From Oscillospiraceae bacterium (GTDB lineage: Bacteria; Bacillota; Clostridia; Oscillospirales; Oscillospiraceae): DNA of 19,762 nucleotides. This document shows, piece by piece, positions 7,965 through 14,161 of this stretch. A model generated the notes under the pieces. That model was not told the origin of the DNA, made no database searches, and worked only from the letters and a program-made list of their open reading frames with translations. The number at the start of each line of letters is the position of its first letter. Position 1 is the first letter of the stretch. The stretch spans positions 1 through 19,762 of the forward strand of contig JAHHRS010000039.1 in assembly GCA_020025675.1 (NCBI GenBank), in the 5' to 3' direction. A program made the position numbers and the translations under genes.

Positions 7965-8104
7965 TTCTTTCACACTCCGGATATTGTCGCCCAATACATC
8001 ATATGTAGGGTGTAGTAATATTGTCCCATAAAAAAGCATTTTTTATACACACAGAGTATGGGTGTTAATTGAGTGGAAAAGGTTTAACATCAGATTATAA
8101 TAAC

Positions 8105-8128
8105 AGCCCGGCTGATTTCAGCCGGGCT
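8105..8128. repeat. Left copy of the hairpin direct repeat around element copy 1
   Basis: A 24-base palindromic sequence (AGCCCGGCTGA / TCAGCCGGGCT around a TT centre). It reappears in the same orientation at 8330-8353 with one mismatch (G8110 versus A8335). The two bracket the element core. Confidence 0.9.
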
Positions 8129-8129
8129 C

Positions 8130-8329
8130 AGCTTGGCAAAAAAGCCTCGCAGAGTTTGCCGCCGCAGCGGCAAAGAAAATTAAATTCATTTTTTCCAAGG
8201 GCGTGTACCTTGGAAAAAATACTTCTCGGTCTGAGAGTGTGGAATTTGTTCGCCAAAGCAGACAAATTATGCGCTGCTCAGACCATAGCTCTTTGTCGAA
8301 AACCTCCGAAGGAGTTTTTCGACAGCCTC
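8130..8329 (-). mobile_element. 200-bp structured repeat element, copy 1 (MITE-like)
   Basis: This segment matches the reverse complement of 11428-11628 with about four substitutions and one single-base indel. It is non-coding. Perfect or near-perfect hairpins lie at 8155-8174 (TTTGCCGC/GCGGCAAA), 8188-8220 (13-bp stem, ATTTTTTCCAAGG arm), 8226-8286 (CGGTCTGAG/CTCAGACC) and 8295-8323 (13-bp stem with one mismatch). The ends form imperfect terminal inverted repeats (CTTGGCAAAAAAG and GCTGTCGAAAAAC). Strand is given so that the end starting GAGGCTGTCG is 5', as read from the upstream SDR transcript. The differences from copy 2 mostly fall in one loop, where they break an inner stem, so this copy looks more decayed. 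Identity as a mobile element is inferred from duplication and flanking repeats; no transposase is present. Confidence 0.8.
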
Positions 8330-8353
8330 AGCCCAGCTGATTTCAGCCGGGCT
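8330..8353. repeat. Right copy of the hairpin direct repeat around element copy 1
   Basis: A near-identical direct copy of 8105-8128. It is the first hairpin met by transcripts leaving the SDR gene and may be the original terminator of that operon, though neither copy has a strong T run on the minus strand. Confidence 0.88.
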
Positions 8354-8430
8354 GAGTGTATATTGTATTTTTAATTTAAAAAATCCAGAACAATTATCTA
8401 TGAATTACGGCATTAACTCAGAGGCGGCAT

Positions 8431-9162
8431 TTATATTAAATATCCGCCCTCAAGAACTATTGCCTGACCTGTCATGTATTCGGCCTCAGCAATGTACAAT
8501 GCGGCTTTTGCTACATCCTCAGGGCTTCCGAAGCGCTCTAACGGCATTTCCTTTTTAAGCTCTTCAAGCTCTTCCTCACTCAGTTCATTTTTCATCATAT
8601 CTGTTTCAATAACACCGGGAGCTATGGAATTCACCCTAATATGGCTGGGCGCAAGCTCAGCAGAAAGGGAACGGGTAAGACCCACAACAGCATGCTTTGA
8701 TGCGGTATATGCCGACTCACATGACCCGCCATGAAGCCCCCAAATAGAGCTTATATTTATAATAATGCCCTCATGTGCATGGAGCATATAAGGAAGAGCG
8801 GCATTTATACAGTTTACGCAGCCAAATACATTTACATCGAAGATACGTTTCCACATCTCCGGCTCTGTATCCTGAAACTGTTTATGACATGATATTCCCG
8901 CATTGTTTACAAGTAAAGAAATATCACCCAGTTCTGCCTGAGCCTTTCTAAACATTTCTTCAACCTGCTGCTTATCCGCCACATCGGCTTTAATCGCAAC
9001 AGCTCTTCCGCCACTGGCTCTTAGCTGAGCGCAAAGCTCCTCCGCCAAATCTCGCCGCTCGATATAGTTTATGCAAACTCCCCAGCCATTTTCAGAAAAT
9101 GCTCTTGCAATAGCTTTGCCAATGCCACGGGACGATCCGGTTATAACAGCATTCTTTTCCAT
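8431..9162 (-). CDS. SDR-family oxidoreductase, FabG-like
   Basis: The 243-residue protein is a classical short-chain dehydrogenase. It has the cofactor loop TGSSRGIG (8-15), NNAG (86-89), the active-site tetrad Asn111, Ser139, Tyr152 and Lys156 (YTASK), and the C-terminal end TGQAIVLEGGYLI. It resembles 3-oxoacyl-[ACP] reductases in length and in the PEDVAKAALYIAEAEYMTG tail. The basic residues after strand 2 (YIERR) suggest NADPH. Its ATG follows the acyltransferase stop by a single base (TGA-A-ATG), so the two are translationally coupled and probably share a lipid-linked task. No other fab genes are nearby, so a role in fatty acid synthesis proper is unproven; reduction of another carbonyl substrate is equally possible. 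Confidence 0.88.
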   Translation of the reverse strand: MEKNAVITGSSRGIGKAIARAFSENGWGVCINYIERRDLAEELCAQLRASGGRAVAIKADVADKQQVEEMFRKAQAELGDISLLVNNAGISCHKQFQDTEPEMWKRIFDVNVFGCVNCINAALPYMLHAHEGIIINISSIWGLHGGSCESAYTASKHAVVGLTRSLSAELAPSHIRVNSIAPGVIETDMMKNELSEEELEELKKEMPLERFGSPEDVAKAALYIAEAEYMTGQAIVLEGGYLI

Positions 9163-9163
9163 T

Positions 9164-9967
9164 TCACTTTTCCCTGTTCAAGCTATTGGATATAAGCTCA
9201 CAGCTGTAATCCGCAAGCTCTGCGGTGCTCATTTCCTTAACCTTATTTGCAGGAACTACTTCAAGTATGTTTAAATACACATTGTTTCCGCCGAAAATGC
9301 GCCAAGGTTTTAGCTTGTCTGTACCTGAAACAGAGCTGATAACCAGAGGACAGTCCGCCTTCTGGGCTATTTTAAAGCTTCCCGCATGGAAAGGCAGAAG
9401 TTCTTCCCCTTTATTTCTGGTTCCCTCCGGATAGATAGCCATGGAGCATACACCGCGTTTAATATAATCTGCCGCCTGAAGAATTGTTTTTAAAGCATTT
9501 CTGTTATTTTCTCTGTCTATGGCAAGAAAACCTGCACCGTAGGCAATGCGTCCTATTACAGGAAATTCCATGTTTGAGGGCTTGGACACGAAAGAAATAT
9601 TATACTTTCTCAGCTTATCCATAATAATCAGCGGATCAAAAGCTGAACGATGGTTGCAGATAAGCAGGAAATTTTCACTCTTAGGCAATTTGTCCTCATT
9701 TATAACCTGAGCATGAATTGAACAATAGTCACATGCAAGCCCTATTATCTGAGCACATGCGGCACGGCAAAGCCTGTTTTGCTTTTCCAAAGGCTTTGAG
9801 CGGTCCACACTAAGGCTTGCAATATAGAAAAACAGAATAAACAAAATATTAGTGCCTATAAATACCCCAAAAAAGACAAGAAGAAGCTGCCATATCACCG
9901 TGTTCACAAATACTCCGTACAAGCCTGCGGCGACGGCAGCAATAATTGCAAATATAAAAATCAGCAA
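9164..9967 (-). CDS. plsC: 1-acyl-glycerol-3-phosphate acyltransferase family protein
   Basis: This 267-residue membrane enzyme of the LPLAT/PlsC family would transfer an acyl chain to lysophosphatidate to make phosphatidate. Two N-terminal membrane helices (about 2-20 and 26-50) precede the catalytic domain. The HX4D motif is NHRSAFD (His106, Asp111), and the phosphate-binding motif YPEGTR is at 179-184. The start is a TTG at 9967, with AGGTGG nine bases upstream. No in-frame ATG or GTG fits better, and the helix would be cut by a later start. It forms an operon with the SDR gene. A good promoter precedes it. Which acyl acceptor it uses cannot be read from the sequence. Confidence 0.88.
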   Translation of the reverse strand: MLIFIFAIIAAVAAGLYGVFVNTVIWQLLLVFFGVFIGTNILFILFFYIASLSVDRSKPLEKQNRLCRAACAQIIGLACDYCSIHAQVINEDKLPKSENFLLICNHRSAFDPLIIMDKLRKYNISFVSKPSNMEFPVIGRIAYGAGFLAIDRENNRNALKTILQAADYIKRGVCSMAIYPEGTRNKGEELLPFHAGSFKIAQKADCPLVISSVSGTDKLKPWRIFGGNNVYLNILEVVPANKVKEMSTAELADYSCELISNSLNREK

Positions 9968-9999
9968 AGTCCAATACCACCTTGAAATAAATTTTACTT

Positions 10000-10028
10000 A
10001 TTATATCTCATTTCTTTCCATTTGTAAA
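10000..10028 (-). promoter_or_regulatory. Promoter of the plsC-SDR operon
   Basis: On the minus strand: TTTACA (10028-10023), 17-base spacer, TATAAT (10005-10000). The leader to the TTG start is about 25-30 bases. Confidence 0.75.
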
Positions 10029-10298
10029 ATATTATCGAAATAAAATCTAATCCAGACAAAACCGAGATTTGGAAGTGTGAAAAAACAAAATGCAAATTTA
10101 TTCATTTTAATATATTTATTTTTATGATATTCCAGAAAGCAAATTTTACTATATTTTCCCTTAAACAGTTTAGCCGATCATTATATAGATATTGTTTATA
10201 GTTTTATGTTTTTTATTACGTAATCCAAATATTTCGACTAATTTCTTTCGCTTTTGTCCTTTTTTATATTATTACCGCATATTTATCTTATTATTGGG

Positions 10299-10339
10299 TA
10301 TCAATATGTAGTTGATATTTTTTATTTTTAAAGTATACT
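10299..10339 (+). promoter_or_regulatory. Regulator promoter with overlapping dyad
   Basis: TTGATA (10312-10317), 16-base spacer, TATACT (10334-10339). The -35 box is also the right half of the dyad TATCAA-N7-TTGATA (10299-10317). The dyad could be an operator for autoregulation, which is inferred from position only. Confidence 0.55.
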
Positions 10340-10396
10340 GAAATATGATAATTATGTATGATTATTTTGTAATATTAATTTTGGAGGTACTATAAG

Positions 10397-11395
10397 GTGG
10401 GCAGAAGAGAGTTTGATTTAAAATCACTTCTTGATATACCATTGTGGGAAAAAATTCAGGATGAGCTTGCTAAACTTACCGGCACAGCAATAGTAACTAT
10501 TGATTTTAAGGGTAATCCTATTACTAAACATAGCGGCAGAACAGAATTTTGCAGTATTATAAGAGAAAATCCTATATCCAGAAAACGCTGCTTCCGTTGC
10601 GATGCACTTGCAGGTCTTGAGGCGGTTCGTCTTGGACGTCCATACATATATCTTTGTCACTGCGGTATTGTGGACGTTGCCGTCCCTGTACTTGTGGGTG
10701 AGCGCTATCTGGGCGCCGTCATGTTCGGACAGGTGAGAATTCCGTCTAATGAAACTGACGTTAAGGTTGAAAGACTGGTAAATGAGATTAGCTCATTTCA
10801 GGCTGAGAGCGACGCTGCAAGAGAAGATTTACTTGAAAAATATGATAGGCTGCCTGAGGTGGAGTACAAGCGTATTGTCCAGATTGCCGAAACAATAAGT
10901 TCTATTATAAACTACATAATAGACAGGGCAGTAAACAGTGAAAATCAGGCTCTTACTTATGAGTTCTTGCTTCACAGCGGCGGGGATCAGCCTAACTCCG
11001 TTTTACACGATATTCAGGAGCTGCGCGATCCCGCCTCTGCCGATGCTTCTTCATTTGAGCCTGATCTGCCGAAGAGCAGTCCCGTGTATCCGGCAGTAGC
11101 TTATGTAAATAATCATCCCCACGAGATGGTAACAATGAACAATATGGCGCAGCTCTGCCATTTAAGTCCAAGCTACTTCTCCCGTCTTTTCCGTCGTGAG
11201 CTGGGTGAAAACTTCATTAACTATGTAAATCGCCAGAAGGTTCAGTGGGCAAAAGAGCGGCTTCGGGAGACTAATGACAGTGTTAACCAGATTGCTCTGG
11301 ATTTGGGTTACATGGATTCCAGCTACTTTATAAATGTGTTCAAAAAATTTGAGGGCATAACTCCCCTTGTGTATCGACAGCACAAATATAAATAA
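10397..11395 (+). CDS. PocR-domain AraC-family transcriptional regulator
   Basis: The 332-residue protein starts at a GTG with TTGGAGG nine bases upstream. Residues about 10-180 form a PocR sensory domain, recognisable by RKRCFRCDALAGLEAVRLG, the YLCHCGIVDVAVPV segment and GAVMFGQVR. It carries five cysteines (52, 65, 68, 87, 89), so metal or redox binding is possible. After a linker (185-230), residues about 235-332 are an AraC double helix-turn-helix with the closing motif IALDLGYMDSSYFINVFKKFEGITPLVYR. PocR of Salmonella controls propanediol use, and the domain family is tied to small diol or glycerol-like signals. With araM, glpK and a phosphatase downstream, sensing of glycerol or a related polyol is a reasonable guess. 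A hairpin terminator, duplicated around repeat copy 2, follows the stop. Confidence 0.9.
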   Translation: MGRREFDLKSLLDIPLWEKIQDELAKLTGTAIVTIDFKGNPITKHSGRTEFCSIIRENPISRKRCFRCDALAGLEAVRLGRPYIYLCHCGIVDVAVPVLVGERYLGAVMFGQVRIPSNETDVKVERLVNEISSFQAESDAAREDLLEKYDRLPEVEYKRIVQIAETISSIINYIIDRAVNSENQALTYEFLLHSGGDQPNSVLHDIQELRDPASADASSFEPDLPKSSPVYPAVAYVNNHPHEMVTMNNMAQLCHLSPSYFSRLFRRELGENFINYVNRQKVQWAKERLRETNDSVNQIALDLGYMDSSYFINVFKKFEGITPLVYRQHKYK

Positions 11396-11404
11396 TTAGA
11401 TTTT

Positions 11405-11426
11405 AAGACAGCCGTATGGCTGTCTT
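11405..11426. repeat. Left copy of the hairpin direct repeat around element copy 2
   Basis: A hairpin of AAGACAGCC and GGCTGTCTT around GTAT, nine bases after the regulator stop. It recurs in direct orientation at 11631-11652 with one mismatch. It has only three T after the stem because the element core follows. Confidence 0.9.
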
Positions 11427-11427
11427 T

Positions 11428-11628
11428 GAGGCTGTCGAAAAACTCCTTCGGAGGTTTTCGACAAAGAGCTACGGTCTGAGCAGCGCATAATTTGTCCGCC
11501 TATGGCGAACAAATTCCACACTCTCAGACCGAGAAGTATTTTTTCCAAGGTACACGCCCTTGGAAAAAATGAATTTAATTTTCTTTGCCGCTGCGGCGGC
11601 AAACTCTGCGAGGCTTTTTTGACAAGCT
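11428..11628 (+). mobile_element. 201-bp structured repeat element, copy 2 (MITE-like)
   Basis: The reverse complement of copy 1 with about four substitutions and one indel. Hairpins in order: 11434-11462 (13-bp stem, one mismatch, loop TTC); a 9-bp closing stem 11472-11480/11523-11531 around an inner hairpin 11489-11515 (AATTTGT/ACAAATT plus CGCC/GGCG); 11538-11570 (perfect 13-bp stem, 7-base loop); 11584-11603 (8-bp stem). Imperfect terminal inverted repeats are GCTGTCGAAAAAC and CTTGTCAAAAAAG. Short open frames inside (for example those starting MPPQRQRKLNSF) are by-products of the repeat, not genes. I do not recognise it as a named RNA or IS family. No transposase is seen. Confidence 0.82.
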
Positions 11629-11630
11629 AT

Positions 11631-11658
11631 AAGGCAGCCGTATGGCTGTCTTTTCTTT
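11631..11658 (+). terminator. Terminator hairpin: right direct repeat of element copy 2
   Basis: AAGGCAGCC/GGCTGTCTT around GTAT (11631-11652) followed by TTCTTTTTT. This looks like the true intrinsic terminator of the regulator gene, now separated from the gene by the inserted element. It duplicates 11405-11426. Confidence 0.85.
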
Positions 11659-12120
11659 TTTGCTGTGATGTTTTGCTAAATTTATTCATGTCTTATTCCG
11701 TTATATCGCACTCTCCACTATTTTTCTGCAATATGGATAGGGTGAGGCCGCACATTTACAAACTTACACAGCTTATTATTTTGTTTCTAAATTTTGCTTT
11801 TTTGCTCTTTACTTTTGCACGCTTTGCTTCTGTTTTATGTGCATATTTGCTATTTTCTTTAATTTTCACTTCGATTAATTTACGTCCGTTTGGTTTTTTT
11901 GTACAAATATTCTCCGTTCTATTTGTGTAAGTTATTTTTTTATCTTTTGTCAATCTTTTTATTCTTACTTTTATCTCATTAGGCAGACATATTTGTGCTA
12001 TTTAGCCGCAATCTTTTATCTGGACAAATCTAATCTTATAATCTACGATAAATTCATAATATAGGATTTTACCTATCTTCCGCAAAAAATTCGCATAAAG
12101 CAAAAGAAAGGATAAGAAAA
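11659..12120. other. Pyrimidine-skewed non-coding stretch upstream of the hydrolase
   Basis: About 460 bases without a credible gene. The plus strand is strongly T-rich, with many TTTGC/TTTTGC words between about 11770 and 11960, so it gives spurious hydrophobic open frames on + and lysine-rich ones on -. Near its right end are a TATAAT box (12037-12042) with no good -35 and a small dyad ATAGG-N6-CCTAT (12061-12076), which could be part of an activator-dependent promoter for the hydrolase gene. Confidence 0.6.
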
Positions 12121-13956
12121 ATGAAAGCACAAAAAAATGCTAAATTCTGGCTTGCCATTGCACTGATTATATGTCTTGTAAGCTCTATCGGTGCATGTCT
12201 GGTTCAGTCCAACGGCGGCAGCGTCACTTACCACGATGTAACAATGGTAACAGACAGCGGCCACGAATTGGACGCACTGCTTCTGGTCCCCGAAAATGCA
12301 AGCCCCGAAACCCCTGCTCCTGCGATTGTTGTCAGCCACGGCTGGTTCAATAACCGTGAAATGCAGGACCTTAACTATGTTGAGTACGCAAGACGTGGTT
12401 ACGTTGTTATGGCAATCAGCATGTACGGTCACGGTGATTCCGAAATCATCAAAAACGGTACATGGTGGGATGACGAGAACAACGCAAACGGCATGTACGA
12501 TGCTGTTAAATATGTAAGCAGACTTCCCTTTGTGGACAACACCCGCATCGGTATCACCGGTCACTCCAACGGAGGACTTGCATCACGTGAGGCAATGCTT
12601 CAGGATGATGCCGGACTTATTTCCGCCGCTCTTATAGTTGCAAATGACTCTATATACTACGATGAGGAAAAGAACTTTGCAAATCCCTTCGGCAGCCGTG
12701 ACATAGGTATTGTTGCCTGCCAGTACGACGAATTCTTCCATCGTACATGGAATGAGGACGGCACTCACACCTCTCCCCGTGACTTCATGGAGCAGCCCAC
12801 CGCTCAGTCCTTCCTGAACTTCGGTGCTGATCCTGAAGGTCTGGAGCACAGAGAGGCTGAAACCATGTACACTCAGGAGATAGAAGGTGAGGAAGCAATC
12901 CGTGTTATCTACAACCCCAACTACACTCACCCCTGGGCCCATTTCTCCAAGAGAGCTGTTGCTGACGGTGTTGAATTTTTTGATGCCGCTCTCGGTGCTC
13001 CCTTAAAGATTGAGGGAAATGACCAGATCTGGCAGTGGAAAGCATTTTTCAACGCTCTTGGTGTTGTAGGCTTCTTCATGTTCATAATTTACTTTGCTAT
13101 TGCACTTCTTGACTGCCGTTTCTTCTCAGAGCTGAAAGCTGTGGGCGAAGTTGAGCCTCTGCCTGCTCCCTCCGGCAAAGGAAAACTCTGGTACTGGGGC
13201 GGATTTATAATCTGCACGCTCTTTGCAATTATAAGCTATCCCACAATATATAAATGGTTAGAAAAGACTCAGCCGGCATTCTTTAATCAGAGTGGTTCAT
13301 GGTACATTGGTATGTGGACTCTCCTTTGCGGTCTTTTCACTATCCTTGTACTTATTATCAGCTATTTCTGCTTCAGCAAAAAGAACGGCCTTGATCTTGC
13401 CGAGCGCGGCGTAAAGATAAGCGGACGCAAACTCTGGAAGACTGTTCTTCTGGCTGTCAGTGTTTCCGCCGGTTCCTACGCTCTGGTATTCATTGCTGAT
13501 TACTTCTTCCTTGCAGACTTCCGTCTCTGGTGCTGGATTACCATTCGTGCCTTTGCTCCCTTCCACTTTGCAACGATTGCAAAGTACCTTGTTTTCTGGC
13601 TTGTTTATTACATTGCACTGTCTGTTGCCACAAACGGCTTCAACTTTGTAAAGATAGGCAAAAAAGGATGGGGAAGCACAGCCCTTCAGATGTTCTTCGT
13701 ATTTGTCGGTCCTATCATTATGATTGCCGTACAGTACCTCACTTTCCTGTCTAAAGGTTACCTGTGGACCGAGCTAACTAATTGCGGTGGCAGCATTATC
13801 GGTATCTGGCTCTACCCGATTGCCTTTATTCTCCCTCTTGCAGCATTCGTATGCAGCAAAATTTACCGTAAGACCAAGAACCCATACATAGGCGGTATAA
13901 TAATGGGCATTATCGCTTGTGTTATTACTGTAACCAACACTCTTACTCTTGGCTGA
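12121..13956 (+). CDS. Alpha/beta hydrolase fused to multipass membrane domain
   Basis: The 611-residue protein begins with a membrane anchor (about 9-28), then an alpha/beta hydrolase domain (35-295), probably outside the membrane. It has an oxyanion segment SHGW (72-75), the nucleophile elbow GHSNG (147-151, Ser149), a likely acid Asp203 in CQYDEF, and a catalytic His in THPWAHF (270 or 274). From about 310 to the end there are some seven or eight hydrophobic segments with no motif that I know. The combination suggests a membrane-bound esterase, lipase or peptidase; the substrate is unknown. AAAGGA precedes the ATG. It is flanked by its own weak promoter and a hairpin, so it is a single-gene unit beside the PocR regulator and the glycerol genes. 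A link to glycerolipid breakdown is only inferred from location. Confidence 0.8.
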   Translation: MKAQKNAKFWLAIALIICLVSSIGACLVQSNGGSVTYHDVTMVTDSGHELDALLLVPENASPETPAPAIVVSHGWFNNREMQDLNYVEYARRGYVVMAISMYGHGDSEIIKNGTWWDDENNANGMYDAVKYVSRLPFVDNTRIGITGHSNGGLASREAMLQDDAGLISAALIVANDSIYYDEEKNFANPFGSRDIGIVACQYDEFFHRTWNEDGTHTSPRDFMEQPTAQSFLNFGADPEGLEHREAETMYTQEIEGEEAIRVIYNPNYTHPWAHFSKRAVADGVEFFDAALGAPLKIEGNDQIWQWKAFFNALGVVGFFMFIIYFAIALLDCRFFSELKAVGEVEPLPAPSGKGKLWYWGGFIICTLFAIISYPTIYKWLEKTQPAFFNQSGSWYIGMWTLLCGLFTILVLIISYFCFSKKNGLDLAERGVKISGRKLWKTVLLAVSVSAGSYALVFIADYFFLADFRLWCWITIRAFAPFHFATIAKYLVFWLVYYIALSVATNGFNFVKIGKKGWGSTALQMFFVFVGPIIMIAVQYLTFLSKGYLWTELTNCGGSIIGIWLYPIAFILPLAAFVCSKIYRKTKNPYIGGIIMGIIACVITVTNTLTLG

Positions 13957-13987
13957 GTAATACGCTGATACTTATATACACTTTCAT

Positions 13988-14019
13988 AAGAAGCCGCCGT
14001 TTTGTTGCGGCGGTTTCTT
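13988..14019 (+). terminator. Hairpin terminator after the hydrolase
   Basis: A 12-bp stem 13988-13999 with 14008-14019 (one G-T wobble) and an 8-base loop TTTTGTTG, followed by a broken T-rich tract (AATTTGTTTAATTTTT). Confidence 0.75.
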
Positions 14020-14077
14020 AATTTGTTTAATTTTTCAGTCATTTTCTCCTGACTGTTTATAACTGCATAGAATATAA

Positions 14078-14106
14078 TTGCATTTGCAGTTTTATTGTTG
14101 TAAAAT
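14078..14106 (+). promoter_or_regulatory. Promoter of araM-glpK
   Basis: TTGCAT (14078-14083), 17-base spacer, TAAAAT (14101-14106), in the 205-base gap before araM. The leader to the ATG is about 50 bases. Confidence 0.5.
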
Positions 14107-14161
14107 TAAAAATGTTATTAATTTTTTTAATTTTATTATGGGAAAGCGAGGATTTTTCTAA

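Larger units (their letters stand above)
7965..8430. other. Gene-free stretch holding repeat element copy 1
   Basis: 466 bases lie between mazF and the SDR gene. The middle (8105-8353) is repeat copy 1 with its flanking hairpins. 7965-8104 must hold the mazF promoter on the minus strand; I see only weak candidates such as GGGACA/TATGAT. 8354-8430 is the AT-rich 3' flank of the SDR gene. No antitoxin-like or other open frame is convincing here. Confidence 0.7.
9968..10396. other. AT-rich divergent intergenic region
   Basis: 429 bases separate the leftward plsC operon from the rightward regulator gene. It carries the plsC promoter near its left end and the regulator promoter with an inverted repeat near its right end. 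The middle (about 10030-10295) is very AT-rich, and I see no gene or stable RNA structure there. Confidence 0.7.

Noticed and set aside
7617..8039. Longer MazF with 25 extra N-terminal residues
   Set aside because: The extra residues do not fit the family; the ATG at 7964 gives the usual MazF N-terminus and has a ribosome site.
8069..8374. Open frame of about 100 codons through element copy 1, and a matching 68-codon frame at 11396-11602
   Set aside because: Both arise from the same hairpin-rich repeat; the shared peptide follows the DNA repeat, includes the palindromes, and has no ribosome site.
8105..11652. CRISPR array or REP/BIME cluster
   Set aside because: There are only two long units, in inverted orientation and 3 kb apart, with no spacers or short regular repeats, so neither model fits.
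11502..11930. 142-codon hydrophobic frame on the plus strand
   Set aside because: It begins inside the repeat element and crosses the terminator. Its hydrophobic character comes from T-rich DNA, and no ribosome site precedes it.
11756..11953. Lysine-rich 65-codon frame on the minus strand with TTG start
   Set aside because: Composition simply mirrors the A-rich complement of the skewed stretch; no ribosome site and no family resemblance.
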